Notes: a model not told the origin generated them from the sequence alone. Counted from the first letter of the stretch, positions 21,954 to 30,751 are shown. The stretch: 32,701 bases of DNA from Akkermansiaceae bacterium (GCA_021202525.1 JAJQCV010000035.1:1-32701); one strand, 5' to 3'. Translations and numbers: made by a program.

Positions 21954-23021
21954 ATGAACTGGTTCAAAACAGACGACGTACGCATTCAAGACATCGAGCC
22001 CCTGATTTCCCCCGCCATCCTGATCAAGGATTATCCGGCGACCACGGAGATCGCCAAGATGGTGGCTACGACGCGCAAGAATGCGGAGAACATCATTTCC
22101 GGCCATGACGACCGGCTGCTGGTGGTGGTGGGGCCGTGCTCCATCCACGATCCCCAGGCAGCGGTGGATTATGCCGCCCGCCTCAAGGAGCAGATGGTGC
22201 GCTTTGAGAAGGATCTGGTGATCATCATGCGCGTGTATTTTGAAAAGCCCCGTACTACGGTAGGCTGGAAGGGACTGATCAATGATCCGTTCATGAACCA
22301 CACGTTCGACATCAACCGTGGATTGCACATGGCGCGCGGCCTTCTGCTCCGCCTGGGAGACATGGGCGTGCCTGCCGCAACGGAGTTCCTGGACACCATC
22401 ACGCCTCAGTACATTGCGGACCTCATCACGTGGGGCGCCATCGGCGCACGCACGACGGAAAGCCAGGTGCACCGTGAGCTGGCCTCCGGCCTGTCCATGC
22501 CCGTAGGGTTCAAGAACGGCACCAGCGGGAGCCTTCAAATTGCGGTGGACGCCATCATTTCCTCCTCCTGCCCGCATTGCTTCCTTTCCGTGACCAAGCA
22601 GGGTGTTTCCGCCATTGTCTCCACGACGGGCAACAAGTCCTGCCACCTGATTTTGCGCGGTTCTTCTCTGGGCCCGAATTTTGATGAGATGCATGTGAAG
22701 GATGCCGGGGAAGCTCTGCAGAAGGCCGGGATCAACAACCGCATCATGGTTGACTGCTCCCACGGCAACAGCTGCAAGGATTACCGCAACCAGCCGGGCG
22801 TTGCCGCCGCCATCGCCAAGCAGATTGCCGAAGGTTCCGACCAGGTGGCGGCCGTGATGATTGAAAGCAATCTCGTGGAAGGAGCCCAGCCTTTGAGCTC
22901 CGATCTGGTGTATGGCAAGAGCATCACGGACCAGTGCATCGGATGGGACACGACGGTGGAAGTATTGGAAAACCTCGCCGCCGCCGTCCGTACGCGCCGG
23001 GCGAAGCGTCAGGAAGCCTGA
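21954..23021 (+). CDS. 3-deoxy-7-phosphoheptulonate (DAHP) synthase, type I
   Basis: This 355-residue enzyme condenses phosphoenolpyruvate and erythrose 4-phosphate in the first step of the shikimate pathway. It has the AroF/G/H landmarks: VVVGPCSIHDPQAA (57-70) with the metal-binding Cys62, MRVYFEKPRTTVGWKGLINDP with the substrate-binding Arg and Lys, GARTTESQVHRELASGLSMP, GFKNGT, and V-D-C-S-H-G-N-S, where the His binds metal. The length matches the E. coli isoenzymes (about 350). Which amino acid inhibits it cannot be told. It is transcribed alone, after two hairpins. aroF, aroG and aroH cannot be told apart, so no symbol is given. Confidence 0.95.
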   Translation: MNWFKTDDVRIQDIEPLISPAILIKDYPATTEIAKMVATTRKNAENIISGHDDRLLVVVGPCSIHDPQAAVDYAARLKEQMVRFEKDLVIIMRVYFEKPRTTVGWKGLINDPFMNHTFDINRGLHMARGLLLRLGDMGVPAATEFLDTITPQYIADLITWGAIGARTTESQVHRELASGLSMPVGFKNGTSGSLQIAVDAIISSSCPHCFLSVTKQGVSAIVSTTGNKSCHLILRGSSLGPNFDEMHVKDAGEALQKAGINNRIMVDCSHGNSCKDYRNQPGVAAAIAKQIAEGSDQVAAVMIESNLVEGAQPLSSDLVYGKSITDQCIGWDTTVEVLENLAAAVRTRRAKRQEA

Positions 23022-23128
23022 TGCCTTCCACTGGAGGATGAAAAGCGGCGGTTAAACGGCAAAAGCCGGAGAATGCCGACAGTTTTTCGTCTTTTGACGG
23101 AGAAGCCGTTCCGATTCCTGTTTTATCA

Positions 23129-23159
23129 TTAGCCCTTCGGCGAGAGGCCGGAGGGCTAA
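23129..23159. terminator. Hairpin between the convergent DAHP synthase and lipoprotein genes
   Basis: TTAGCCCTTCGGC/GCCGGAGGGCTAA (one mismatch) with a GAGAG loop. It overlaps the stop codon of the minus-strand lipoprotein gene and has no clear T-run on the plus strand. It is probably shared by both genes. Confidence 0.6.
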
Positions 23160-23638
23160 ACTTTATCATTCCAAAGGTAGGAATGGCGTTCTGACAGGGT
23201 TTTGCCGGTTTGGTCCTTCAGAAGCAGTTTCCACGCCAGGATCTGGCCGTTTTCCTTGGCATCATCCCCAATGAATTCAAAGACGGGGGATTGCGTGCCG
23301 CCTTTCCGCCCGGCAGGGTAGGAAATGGATTTGGTCAGGATCCTGGATCCCGTTTTTCCCTGGCGGTACATCATGACCAGCGTGACCGCCTGGTCCGGAT
23401 TCGCGTCATACCAGGTGACGAAGTAGTACTGGCCCTGGCGCTGGACGCGTTCCTTGTCCGAGACGGCCCCGTACAGCAGGAAAGTAGCCTGGGAACGGTG
23501 CATGCCTACGTCCTCCGACGGGAGTGACGTAGTTTTCAGAGGAACTTCCCTCACGTGTTCAATCCCGGTGATTTTCCCTGCACAGGAAAACAGAAGCGGA
23601 ACCATGGCCGCGATGCAAAAGGAGGCAGGGAATCTCAT
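23156..23638 (-). CDS. Putative lipoprotein of unknown function
   Basis: From ATG 23638 the 160-residue protein has a lipoprotein signal peptide (MRFPASFCIAAMVPLLFSC) with lipobox L-F-S-C. The mature domain is a beta-rich globule (QYYFVTWYDANPDQAVTLVM, then PVFEFIGDD, then ILAWKLLLKDQTG) that I do not assign to a family. An in-frame ATG at 23647 lies three codons earlier. The promoter's predicted start sits on the chosen ATG. It is transcribed alone, with its end in the hairpin shared with the DAHP synthase gene. The protein is probably an envelope component; the neighbours give no hint. Confidence 0.75.
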   Translation of the reverse strand: MRFPASFCIAAMVPLLFSCAGKITGIEHVREVPLKTTSLPSEDVGMHRSQATFLLYGAVSDKERVQRQGQYYFVTWYDANPDQAVTLVMMYRQGKTGSRILTKSISYPAGRKGGTQSPVFEFIGDDAKENGQILAWKLLLKDQTGKTLSERHSYLWNDKV

Positions 23639-23645
23639 GAAGCAC

Positions 23646-23674
23646 ATTCAATACATATCCGCCTGGAGAGTCAA
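23646..23674 (-). promoter_or_regulatory. Possible promoter of the lipoprotein gene
   Basis: Minus strand: TTGACT, 17 nt, TTGAAT, with the start near 23639, next to the ATG at 23638. The -10 is weak. Confidence 0.4.
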
Positions 23675-23895
23675 TACAAAGGTAGGACTCCCTCCGGGCC
23701 ATGGTTTGCGGATAGAGGGAATTGGAACGGTTTTTCCCTCCCGCCGGACACCGCTCCCGTTCGTAACGGGATGGGCAGCCAGCGGTTCCGGACTGGAGGC
23801 GGTTTACAGGGCCGCGTGGGGAATGAAGGTTGAAAGGCGAACGATGTTCCGGATGCCGGCACGGGAATGGTGAGTACCGTCCGTCGCCGGCAGGA

Positions 23896-24882
23896 TCAAT
23901 ATAAGGGAACCACAAGCATGGACCCCAGGGTCAGCCAGCAGGGCAGTGTCAGGAAGGAGGCTACGGTGGTAGTCAGCAGGATTTGCGTGCCCAAGTCCGG
24001 ATGGCCGCCGAAACGTTTGGCCAGAATGACCGGAATGACGGCGGAAGGAATGGCTGCCTGGATGACGATTACCCGCTTGATGTAGTCGTCAACCGGAAGG
24101 AAGTACGCCATGAGCAGAAGCAGAGCCGGGGCCAGCCCCAGGCGCGTCAGAAGGCCGCAAATGATGGGCTTGGGCTCCCATTTCATGTTGTGCCACAGGT
24201 CCCGCATGGAGCAGCCGAACAGGATCAGACAGAGGGGAGTGGCGCAGTTGCCGATCATTTCCAACGCTTTCATCAGGGGCGCCTGGGCGACGTAGGCTCC
24301 CAGGCCGGACCATGCGAGTGTCAACCCCACGATGACAGCCAGCAGGGGGCCGCGGAAGAAGACGCCCATGTTCAGATTGCCGGGCCCTCCGGCAATGATG
24401 ATGACGCCAATGCTCCAAACCACCAGTTCACACCCCACGTTGTGGACGAAGAGAACGCCCAGCGTGGGGTCATTGCTGGCCGTGAACAGCATCTGGATGA
24501 TGGGGATGACGAAGAAGGCATAGTTCTGCACCCCTGCCGTCAGGGTGAAGGTGCGCAGGCCGGTACCGATGCGCATGCGGAGCATTTTGGCTACCAGCCA
24601 TGCCGCCGCAATGCCGAGCAGAAGCTCCAAAGCGCCCGCACTTATGGCCTGGAGGGAGAAAGAGACGCTGCTGAGCGTTTCATTGCCGGAGAGCACCATG
24701 TATTTCATGATGCTGTGGAAGACCAGGCACGGATAAGCCACATCCATGGCCAGCCGCATGATGGGGGCGTCGTGGTCTGCCTGGATAACCTGCTTGTGCC
24801 GCAGGTAAAACCCTGTGGCAAAGAAGAGATAAACGGGGATGGTGGAGAGAAAAGAGGTGACGATGATGGAGCTGGTGTCCAT
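23896..24882 (-). CDS. AEC family transporter (auxin efflux carrier type)
   Basis: This 328-residue membrane protein has about ten hydrophobic helices, starting with an unusually early one (6-27). Family features include FATGFYLRHKQVIQ, L-A-M-D-V-A-Y-P-C-L-V-F, the conserved Q-N-Y-A-F-F-V-I-P loop in the middle, and CATPLCLILFGCSM, followed by the late PSAVIPVILAKRFGG. AEC proteins move organic anions such as malate or malonate; the substrate here is unknown. The gene lies 73 nt after the HAD gene in the same direction and may be read through from the acetyltransferase-HAD pair, but a separate promoter cannot be ruled out. Confidence 0.88.
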   Translation of the reverse strand: MDTSSIIVTSFLSTIPVYLFFATGFYLRHKQVIQADHDAPIMRLAMDVAYPCLVFHSIMKYMVLSGNETLSSVSFSLQAISAGALELLLGIAAAWLVAKMLRMRIGTGLRTFTLTAGVQNYAFFVIPIIQMLFTASNDPTLGVLFVHNVGCELVVWSIGVIIIAGGPGNLNMGVFFRGPLLAVIVGLTLAWSGLGAYVAQAPLMKALEMIGNCATPLCLILFGCSMRDLWHNMKWEPKPIICGLLTRLGLAPALLLLMAYFLPVDDYIKRVIVIQAAIPSAVIPVILAKRFGGHPDLGTQILLTTTVASFLTLPCWLTLGSMLVVPLY

Positions 24883-24955
24883 GGCGGGGATTTTTGTGGG
24901 GGGAATGGGCGGAAATTCGCGTCGGGAGATGGTTTAGCGACACATCATCCGGCAT

Positions 24956-25585
24956 TCAACACAAAAAATGCAACAGGTCTTTGACACTGGAAAATACCTT
25001 GGAAGGGTTGGCCTCTTCCAATGCGGCAACGTCTGCGCCTGCACCCCAGGCGGCGGACAGGCAGGCCACGCCCGCTGTTCTGCATGCGGCGGCATCGGAG
25101 ACCGTATCCCCCACATAACAGAATTCTTCCTTCTCAAGTTGGTAAAAATGCAGCAGTTCCGTGATGGCTTCCGCCTTGTTCGGCTTGTCTTCCGATCCTG
25201 TCTTGATGGAACAGAACAGGTCCTGCATGCCGAATTTTTCAAGCGTGATCATGCAGCTTTTTTCCCCCTTGCCTGTGATCAGGGCGACCAGTATTCCAGC
25301 AGCCTGCAGAGTTTTTATCAATTCATAAATGCCCTCATAAGGTTTGGGGCATTCCTCATGCATTTTTTCGTAAATCGGATAAAAGTCATGAAGCGCCTCC
25401 TGCCATTTTTCCCCGGCAACCATTTTGATCATTCCCGCTTCATTCAAGCCGAAGGTCTGCACAATTTCCCGTTCGCTCAGCACATGGCCCGCGTATGGTG
25501 AAACCGCCTGCTTGAACGCCTTGATGCACATGGGGATCGTTTCCCCTATCGTGCCGTCCAGGTCAAATGCTATCAATTTAATCAT
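24956..25585 (-). CDS. HAD-superfamily hydrolase, phosphoglycolate-phosphatase-like
   Basis: This 209-residue cytoplasmic enzyme has the HAD motifs in order: I, FDLDGTIGE with nucleophile Asp8 and Asp10; a helical cap of about residues 15-80; II, L-I-T-G-K-G; III, lysine in SEDKPNKAE; and IV, VGDTVSDAAACRTAG. The cap position (C1, alpha-helical) fits the Gph/PGMB group that acts on small phosphate esters. The substrate is not known. The ATG overlaps the stop of the acetyltransferase by 4 nt (ATGA), so the two are translated together. A role in sugar-phosphate or acetyl-sugar metabolism would fit the partner but is only inferred. Confidence 0.88.
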   Translation of the reverse strand: MIKLIAFDLDGTIGETIPMCIKAFKQAVSPYAGHVLSEREIVQTFGLNEAGMIKMVAGEKWQEALHDFYPIYEKMHEECPKPYEGIYELIKTLQAAGILVALITGKGEKSCMITLEKFGMQDLFCSIKTGSEDKPNKAEAITELLHFYQLEKEEFCYVGDTVSDAAACRTAGVACLSAAWGAGADVAALEEANPSKVFSSVKDLLHFLC

Positions 25586-26187
25586 TGTTCGGGGTTTCCG
25601 TTGATTTTACGGATAACTTTGCAGGGATTCCCGGCGGCCAGGCTGTCGGGCGGAATGTTTTTGGTGACCACGCTGCCGGCGCCGATGACGCTGCCTTTTC
25701 CAATCGTGATTCCGGGCAGAATAATGACGCCGCCCCCGATCCAGCAGCCGTCTTCTATCGTCACCGGAAGGGCGAACGTACGGCGTATGTAGTCAATACC
25801 GTCATCCGTTTCAACAGGGGCGACGCGTTCATTCAGGTCAACGGGATGCGTAGCCGTATATATTTGGACGTTCGGGGCTATCAGGACATTGTTCCCAATG
25901 GTGATTTTGTTGCAGTCCACGAAGGTGCATCCCGTATTGACCGTGACGTTGTTCCCGATGTGGATGTTGCACCCGTAGTCGCAGATGAACGAGTGGCCTA
26001 TGGAAACTTTGGTTCCGATGCTGCCGAGCATTTCCTTCAGCACCTCGTATTTTTCCTCCTTCCGGTCGTAAGGAAGGGAATTGTACTTCATCAACAGGCG
26101 GTGGGTCTTGCTCTTGAATTCAAGAAACACCTTGTCATGGCAGTCATACCATTCACCCGCCATGCATTTTTCCAATTCGGTCTTCAT
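25582..26187 (-). CDS. Sugar O-acetyltransferase (Maa/LacA/NodL family)
   Basis: This 201-residue enzyme has the N-terminal maltose acetyltransferase helical domain (MKTELEKCMAGEWYDCHD and on) and then left-handed beta-helix hexapeptide repeats (SIGHSFICDYG, NIHIGNNVTVNTG, KITIGNNVLIAPNV). The active-site His is in Y-T-A-T-H-P-V-D, and the coenzyme-A-binding W-I-G-G-G-V-I-I-L-P-G-I-T-I-G lies near the end. It transfers acetyl from acetyl-CoA to a sugar or sugar derivative in the cytoplasm, as a trimer. I chose ATG 26187; the longer frame begins in the hairpin after guaA. It is the first gene of a coupled pair with the HAD phosphatase. Confidence 0.92.
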   Translation of the reverse strand: MKTELEKCMAGEWYDCHDKVFLEFKSKTHRLLMKYNSLPYDRKEEKYEVLKEMLGSIGTKVSIGHSFICDYGCNIHIGNNVTVNTGCTFVDCNKITIGNNVLIAPNVQIYTATHPVDLNERVAPVETDDGIDYIRRTFALPVTIEDGCWIGGGVIILPGITIGKGSVIGAGSVVTKNIPPDSLAAGNPCKVIRKINGNPEQ

Positions 26188-26224
26188 GTCAGTTGCGTGA
26201 TTGTCTGGTTGGAGAGGAGGCCGT

Positions 26225-26251
26225 GCCCTGCCGCGCGGGAGGCGGCAGGGC
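26225..26251 (-). terminator. Hairpin after guaA
   Basis: A perfect 10-bp stem GCCCTGCCGC/GCGGCAGGGC with a 7-nt loop lies 11 nt after the guaA stop. There is no T-run, so it is a weak or factor-assisted terminator separating guaA from the acetyltransferase gene. Confidence 0.6.
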
Positions 26252-26261
26252 AGGAGAGCCT

Positions 26262-27785
26262 TTATTCCCACTCGATGGAGGCCGGAGGCTTCGTGGAAAT
26301 ATCGTAAAGGACGCGGTTGATGCCCTTTACTTCATTGAGGATGCGGTTGCTGGTTTCACGCAACAGGGCGGCAGGCAGTTCCACCCAGTCCGCCGTCATG
26401 GCGTCTTCCGACACGATGGCGCGCAGGTTGGTGGCCCATTCGTAGGAACGTTCATCACCCTTGACGCCCACCGTCTTGACGGGAATGAGGCCGGCATAGG
26501 CCTGCCAGACTTTTTCATACCAGCCGTATTTTTTCAGGTTGCCGATGAAGATGGCATCGCATTCCCGGATGATGTCCAGCCGGTCCCTGGTGACCACGCC
26601 GGGGCAGCGTACGGCCAAGCCGGGGCCGGGGAAGGGGTGGCGCCACAGAATGTCGTGGGGGATGCCCATGGAGGCTCCCAGTTCGCGTACCTCGTCCTTG
26701 AACAGTTCCGCCAGGGGTTCCAGCACCTTTCCCTGCGCCTGAAGCTCCAGCACGCGTTCCACGCGATTGTGGTGCGTCTTGATGACGGAAGCCTTGGATT
26801 TGGCGTTGGAGGCGCTTTCAATCACGTCCGGATAGAGGGTCCCCTGGGCGAGCATTTCCGCATTGCCCACGGCATCCCAGAATACGTCAATGAACAGGCC
26901 GCCGATGATGCGGCGCTTTTTTTCCGGATCTCCCTCTCCGGCCAGGGCCGTCAGGAAGCGTTCGGAGGCGTCCACCGTTTCAATCTTGACGCCCATGCGC
27001 GCGAAGTTGGCGCGGACTTCATCCGCCTCATTTTTCCGCAGAAGGCCGTTGTCCACGAAGATGGCGCGCATGTTTACCCCGGCTTCATGCAGCAGAACGG
27101 CCAGCACCGTGCTGTCCACGCCGCCGGAAACGCCGCAGACGACCTGCTTGTTGCCCACGCGTTCGCGGATTTCACGGATGAGTTCCCTCTTGAAGTCGCC
27201 GATGTCGAATTTTTTCAGATTGGCGGCGCAGGAGAGAAAGTTGCGCAGAATGGTCCGTCCTTCATGGGAATGAGTCACTTCCGGGTGGAACTGGATGCCG
27301 AAGGTGGTTTCCCCCCATTGCAGGGAGACCGGAATTCCTTCCGCATTGCGGGCGATCACCCGGCAGCCTTCCGCCAGATGGTCCACCGTGTCCGAATGGC
27401 TCATCCATACCTGGGAGGAGGGGGACATGTCCTGATACAGGCCCGTGCAGGATTCCGGAATCAGAGCGGCGGGGCCGTATTCCCGCTTGTTGCTGGCTTT
27501 GACGCTTCCCCCATGCTTGATGTTGAGAAGCTGCATGCCGTAGCATACGCCCAGAACGGGAACGTTCAGGCTCTGGAGCCAGTTGAAGTCGATATCCGGC
27601 GCGTCTGCGTCCGTCGTGCTTTTGGGACCGCCGGAAAGGATGACGGCTCCAGGTTCGTGGATCTGGTCCAGGTCTTCCAGAGCGTACAGTTTGGCCATGT
27701 AGCCCAGTTCGCGCACGCGGCGCACGATGAGCTGGGTGTATTGGGAGCCGAAGTCGATGACGGCTACGAGATGTTTGTCGTCCAT
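26262..27785 (-). CDS. guaA: GMP synthase (glutamine-hydrolysing)
   Basis: This 507-residue enzyme turns XMP into GMP with ATP and glutamine. The N-terminal class I glutaminase domain has the triad Cys81 (in LGVCYGMQ), His167 and Glu169 (in FHPEV). The ATP-pyrophosphatase domain has the P-loop SGGVDS (220-225), and the C-terminal dimerisation domain carries RHPFPGPGLAVR and ends with the usual K-P-P-A-S-I-E-W-E. The length is normal (about 510-525). It follows guaB by only 12 nt, so guaB-guaA form an operon for the two steps from IMP to GMP. Confidence 0.97.
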   Translation of the reverse strand: MDDKHLVAVIDFGSQYTQLIVRRVRELGYMAKLYALEDLDQIHEPGAVILSGGPKSTTDADAPDIDFNWLQSLNVPVLGVCYGMQLLNIKHGGSVKASNKREYGPAALIPESCTGLYQDMSPSSQVWMSHSDTVDHLAEGCRVIARNAEGIPVSLQWGETTFGIQFHPEVTHSHEGRTILRNFLSCAANLKKFDIGDFKRELIREIRERVGNKQVVCGVSGGVDSTVLAVLLHEAGVNMRAIFVDNGLLRKNEADEVRANFARMGVKIETVDASERFLTALAGEGDPEKKRRIIGGLFIDVFWDAVGNAEMLAQGTLYPDVIESASNAKSKASVIKTHHNRVERVLELQAQGKVLEPLAELFKDEVRELGASMGIPHDILWRHPFPGPGLAVRCPGVVTRDRLDIIRECDAIFIGNLKKYGWYEKVWQAYAGLIPVKTVGVKGDERSYEWATNLRAIVSEDAMTADWVELPAALLRETSNRILNEVKGINRVLYDISTKPPASIEWE

Positions 27786-27797
27786 GAGAGAAGTTTT

Positions 27798-29249
27798 TTA
27801 GCAGGAATAGTTGATGGGTTCTTCCGTGATGGTGATGTCGTGGGGATGGCTTTCCTTCAGGCCGCCGGAAGTGATCTGGACGAACCGGGCCTTCTCCCGG
27901 AGTTCCTGCAGGTTGCGGGCCCCCAGGTAGCCCATGCCGGAACGCAGGCCGCCCATGAGCTGGAAGACGACGTCCGCCAGCATGCCCTTGTACGGGACGC
28001 GGGCTTCCACGCCCTCCGCAACGAGCTTGCCGGAGCTGTTCTGCCCGTACCGGTCGCCGGAGCCGCGGCGCATGGCACCGAGGGAACCCATGCCGCGGTA
28101 TTGCTTGAAGTGGCGGCCCTGGTAATGGACCACCTTGCCGGGGCTTTCTTCCGTACCTGCCAGCAGGCCGCCCAGCATCACCAGGTCGGCGCCGGCCGCC
28201 AGGGCCTTCACGATGTCTCCGGAATAGCGGATGCCGCCGTCTGTAATGACGGTTACGCCTGCGGGGCGGGCCACGGAAGCTACTTCCTTAATGGCGGTGA
28301 ATTGGGGCATCCCCACGCCGGAAATGACGCGGGTGGTGCAGATGGAGCCGGGGCCCACGCCCACCTTGATGGCCTGGACGCCCGCCTTGATCAGGTCGGA
28401 AGCGCCTTCCGCAGTGACCACGTTGCCGGCCACGATGGGGCGGTCCGTCAGCTTGCGGAGATTGGAAACCACATCCATCACGCGGGTGGTATGGCCTGTG
28501 GCGGCGTCGATGAACAGGGCGTCAGCCCCTGCGGCGACCAGGGCCTTGGCCCGGTCCAGGTAGTCGGGGCCTACGCCTACGGCAGCGCCGCAGCGCAGAT
28601 GGCCGTGCTCGTCCTTGGAGGCGTCCGCAAACATGGCGCGCTTCTGAATGTCCGTTTCCGTGATCAGCCCGGCAAGAACGCCGTTTTCATCCACGAGGGG
28701 GAGCTTTTCAATGCGGTGCGTGTAAAGGATGTGGCGTGCTTCTTCAATAGTGGTGCTGGGGGCAGCGGTAATCAGGCGGGAAAGAGGAGTCATCACATCC
28801 TTCACCAGCACGTGTTCGTAATCGTCCACTCCGCGCATATCGCGGCCGGTGACGATGCCTTCCAGCTTTCGGTTGGCATCCACTACGGGGAAGCCGGAGT
28901 AACCCTGGTCCATCATGACGTGATGGACTTCTTCAAGCGTCATGTCCTTGCTCACCGTGACGGGGTTCGGAATGACAGCATTCTCAAACCGCTTCACGCG
29001 GGAGACCATGGCCGCCTGAATGTCGATGGGATTGTTGCGGTGGATGACGGCGAGGCCGCCTTCACGTGCCAGGGCAATGGCCAGTTCCGATTCGGAAACG
29101 GTGTCCATGGCCGCGGAAAGCACGGGGATTTTCATGTTAAATCCGGGAACGAGCTGGGAACTGATGTCCGCATCACCGGGAAGAATCGCGCTCAGGCGGG
29201 GCAGCAGGAGCACGTCGTCAAAACTTAATCCAAGAGGGAAATCTGCCAT
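27798..29249 (-). CDS. guaB: IMP dehydrogenase
   Basis: This 483-residue enzyme oxidises IMP to XMP with NAD, the rate-limiting step to guanine nucleotides. The TIM-barrel core begins with [15 protein letters not shown] (10-24). A pair of CBS domains occupies about residues 94-205 ([16 protein letters not shown] and [15 protein letters not shown]). The catalytic loop [20 protein letters not shown] (297-316) carries Cys304, and the flap region has R-G-M-G-S-L-G-A-M. The longer frame to 29330 passes through the promoter; ATG 29249 gives the family start. It is the first gene of the guaBA operon, read leftward. Confidence 0.97.
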   Translation of the reverse strand: MADFPLGLSFDDVLLLPRLSAILPGDADISSQLVPGFNMKIPVLSAAMDTVSESELAIALAREGGLAVIHRNNPIDIQAAMVSRVKRFENAVIPNPVTVSKDMTLEEVHHVMMDQGYSGFPVVDANRKLEGIVTGRDMRGVDDYEHVLVKDVMTPLSRLITAAPSTTIEEARHILYTHRIEKLPLVDENGVLAGLITETDIQKRAMFADASKDEHGHLRCGAAVGVGPDYLDRAKALVAAGADALFIDAATGHTTRVMDVVSNLRKLTDRPIVAGNVVTAEGASDLIKAGVQAIKVGVGPGSICTTRVISGVGMPQFTAIKEVASVARPAGVTVITDGGIRYSGDIVKALAAGADLVMLGGLLAGTEESPGKVVHYQGRHFKQYRGMGSLGAMRRGSGDRYGQNSSGKLVAEGVEARVPYKGMLADVVFQLMGGLRSGMGYLGARNLQELREKARFVQITSGGLKESHPHDITITEEPINYSC

Positions 29250-29254
29250 GCGAC

Positions 29255-29283
29255 AATCTACAGTCAAATGCCCTCTGACGCAA
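29255..29283 (-). promoter_or_regulatory. Possible guaBA promoter
   Basis: Minus strand: TTGCGT, 17 nt, TAGATT, with the start predicted at the ATG 29249 itself. The boxes are moderate. A 7-bp hairpin (TTGCGGC/GCCGCAA, 29350-29370) lies further upstream. Confidence 0.4.
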
Positions 29284-29330
29284 GCCGAAACACGATAGCG
29301 ACGGTTGTTTTTTGAGATAACGACGCGCAA

Positions 29331-30151
29331 CGGGAATGGTGAATCAACGTTGCGGCATTCTTCGCCGCAAAGATGGAATCAAGGTCTCTTTGCTGGTTTC
29401 TTTCTGCAGTCCGGTTTGAATCTTATTGTTGTGGTTCCTTTTGCTTTCTTCCCTGGGCTTGAGTGCCTGCGTGTCCGATAAGGAAGGAGATGTCTTTTCT
29501 GGATAGTAATGGCAGGCGGATGTACTGGTGACAATGGTAATAATATTGGATGTATGGAAATAATGTATTAATAATAAACAGATATGATAAAAAGGGAGCA
29601 AGGAGGGTAGCTGCGTGATCCTGCCTTCAACAATTCAGGGTTGGGAAAGGTGCATGGCAATGAAATAAACGCCGATGAGAATAGCTATAAGACTGGGGGG
29701 GAAACAAGAAATATCGCCAGCTTCTAGAAACATGTAAAATCCAATAATGATGTGTATTCCCTCCATGCTCTCCGTTGATGAAATGCCGCTGAAAAGTGCT
29801 TTCAGCAATATCGGTATGGCCGATGAGGGCATTTGGGATGTGATTTTGTTCTGGCAATCATTGAACCTGGAAGAATGCTGACTTTGTTTAAAATAAAAAA
29901 CTAAGCAGAAAGTAAAAATAGGAGGAATGTAACGAATTAGCTGATTAAGAGTTCATTACGCTTTGCTTTGTATTCAAAGGATTGAAATGCAGATTTAAGC
30001 AGAACATGGCAAGGTTTCGTTACTATCTCGTTACTTGGATAACAATGCAAGTAATTAGCTAATCAATTTTTATTCAGTGCATTTCGTAATTTTGTGTGCC
30101 GTCAGATAATTCAATGATAACTAATTTTGTAACCAGAAAGAACATTGTGTC
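29331..30151. other. AT-rich, gene-poor region between guaB and the mobile-element remnant
   Basis: No gene with clear family features. It holds a 7-bp hairpin (29350-29370), a small possible membrane-protein frame (29635-29832, minus strand), and two copies of TAATTTTG (30087-30094 and 30122-30129). These match the Bacteroides -7 promoter form TAnnTTTG and precede the integrase fragment. The drop in GC begins here. Confidence 0.5.
29635..29832 (-). CDS. Doubtful small membrane protein, perhaps the end of a longer broken gene
   Basis: A 65-residue frame has two hydrophobic stretches (GIHIIIGFYMFLEAG and SLIAILIGVYFIAM). The same frame stays open upstream to about 29955 and there adds another hydrophobic stretch (YIPPIFTFCLVFYF). 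Just beyond lies ATG-AAC-TCT in another frame; loss of one base near 29950 would give a start. It may therefore be a three-helix membrane protein with a frameshift at its start. No family recognised, and the AT-rich DNA makes chance frames likely. Confidence 0.3.
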   Translation of the reverse strand: MPSSAIPILLKALFSGISSTESMEGIHIIIGFYMFLEAGDISCFPPSLIAILIGVYFIAMHLSQP

Positions 30152-30247
30152 ATGAGATCAACATTCAAAGTATTATTTTACGTGAAGAAAGGCAGCGAAA
30201 AACCAAACGGAAGATTATCTCGAAGAGGAAAAGCAAGAGGTTTATGA
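30152..30247 (+). pseudogene. N-terminal fragment of a Bacteroides-type tyrosine recombinase (integrase)
   Basis: The first 20 codons (MRSTFKVLFYVKKGSEKPNG) are what I recall as the start of many Bacteroides mobile-element integrases. After about 30211 the similarity stops and the frame ends at TGA (30245-30247). The catalytic domain is absent, so this is a truncated remnant. It is joined to relaxase-derived sequence. Confidence 0.6.
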
Positions 30248-30742
30248 AAAGGTTCGGGATATGCAAAACCGCAAAGACGAACTGCGGGAGAAGTTCCTGA
30301 ATATGCACGAATACACCCAGCAAAAAGAAGAGGAAATATCCGATCTCGAAAACCGTATAGCGCAACTCAAACATGATTACGTGCCTTACAAGGCACAAGA
30401 CGATATAAACCTGTTGTTTGAAATATTTCCAAATCTGAGCGAACGCCTGCTGATAGCAAAACTATGTAAAGGTGTCAGATTGGCGATGGATACCCTTAAG
30501 CAGCTCTTTAAAGGCGAAGCTGTGCCAGTTACAGGCATCTCCATTCTCCCGAACAAAATCAATCTTTCGATGTGCGGTTACCAAATTACAACTATTTAAG
30601 GAGAGCAAGGGCTCCGACAAGATAAAACTATCAATTAACGGATAAAATATCAGTGAATGATTTAAAAAATAATTCGGCAAGCTTCGACAGACAATAAAAC
30701 CGCATATAACGCCCCAAAAAAAGGACGAAGTGAATCAAAGTA
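30210..30742 (+). pseudogene. Decayed C-terminal part of a Bacteroides-type relaxase/mobilisation protein
   Basis: Frame 3 starts with EDYLEEEKQEVYEKVRDMQN and continues through a coiled-coil-like Glu/Lys stretch and L-F-K-G-E-A-V-P-V-T-G. It resembles the C-terminus of MobA/BmgA-like mobilisation proteins as I remember them. The reading then needs two frameshifts, near 30535 (to LHSPEQNQSFDV) and near 30580 (to KLQLFKESKGSDKIKLSING). In the last frame three stops interrupt it: TAA 30643-30645, TGA 30658-30660 and TAA 30670-30672, where N-I-S-E-[stop]-F-K-K suggests lost Trp and Gln/Lys codons. The relaxase domain itself is missing. The gene is clearly dead. Confidence 0.65.
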
Positions 30743-30751
30743 AGGGATTAA

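Noticed and set aside
26193..29228. Plus-strand reading frame of 1011 codons
   Set aside because: It lies opposite guaA and guaB, which are unmistakable on the minus strand. The long open frame is a side effect of their GC-rich codon use.
29344..29601. Minus-strand 85-codon frame
   Set aside because: Composition is AT-rich and mixed, with no motif, no ribosome-binding site and no promoter.
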